Source of the DNA: Methanosarcinales archaeon
GTDB taxonomy: Archaea; Halobacteriota; Methanosarcinia; Methanosarcinales; Methanogasteraceae
Direction of reading: 5' to 3'
Assembly: GCA_012961645.1 (NCBI GenBank)
Contig: DTYY01000252.1
Span: 1-5,977, forward strand
Length of the DNA stretch: 5,977 nucleotides
The notes under the pieces were generated by a model. The model saw only the letters and a list, made by a program, of their open reading frames with translations, did no database searches and was not told where the DNA came from. The first letter of the stretch is position 1; every line of letters starts with the position of its first letter. A program made the translations under genes and the position numbers. This document shows positions 5,923 through 5,977 of the stretch, piece by piece.

Positions 5923-5977
5923 ATGATTAAGATATTCCGTCGAAGACATATTTTGGTGATAAAATCTTGGATATTTC
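5923..5977 (+). CDS. Start of an unidentified protein, cut by the right edge
   Basis: The frame is open from ATG 5923 to the window end, with 18 full codons visible (MIKIFRRRHILVIKSWIF). It is basic at first, then hydrophobic and aromatic, which would suit a cytosol-facing end leading into a membrane segment, but the piece is too short to name. An in-frame ATG at 5911 would add MWAD. ATG 5923 is favoured weakly by GGGCGGAT just before it and by the TATA-like spacing. It may be an unrelated start or chance. Confidence 0.4.
   Translation, partial: MIKIFRRRHILVIKSWIF

Overview
The window looks like a euryarchaeal chromosome segment, most like a methanogen or methane/alkane-oxidising relative. 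This rests on four signs: AT-rich TATA-like boxes about 30 nt upstream of several start codons, GGTGAT-type ribosome-binding sites, a MoeA with a C-terminal extension of the archaeal PBP-like kind, and a mixed codon style. The exact lineage cannot be fixed from the sequence.

Left half (1-3367, minus strand). A two-domain universal stress protein (USP) reading frame runs leftward from 3367. It overlaps the ribosome-binding site of a large P-type cation ATPase that starts at 2565 and runs off the left edge with 855 codons in view. The ATPase is close to the Na,K-ATPase (P2C) group: its TM4, TM5 and TM6 ion-site signatures match, but two Na+-site-III positions differ. The USP frame is broken at codon 137 by an in-frame TGA (2957-2959). 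USP-type sequence continues in the same frame on both sides.

Centre (3368-3558). This is a 191-bp divergent intergenic region. It holds TATA-like elements for both directions, a 10-bp palindrome, and two direct 8-bp repeats flanking an 8-bp palindrome.

Right half (3559-5977, plus strand). A complete moeA-type gene for molybdenum or tungsten cofactor assembly carries a short C-terminal extension of about 108 residues that resembles a reduced PBP-like domain. After 59 nt comes a complete PHP-superfamily metallophosphoesterase with all expected metal ligands. A new reading frame then starts near 5911/5923 behind its own TATA-like element and leaves the window.

How they fit together: USP and ATPase look like one translationally coupled operon, with the USP as a possible nucleotide- or stress-responsive partner of an ion pump. 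MoeA and the PHP protein are co-directional but each has a promoter-like element, so a shared operon is possible but not needed. There are no RNA genes, CRISPR arrays or mobile elements that I can support.
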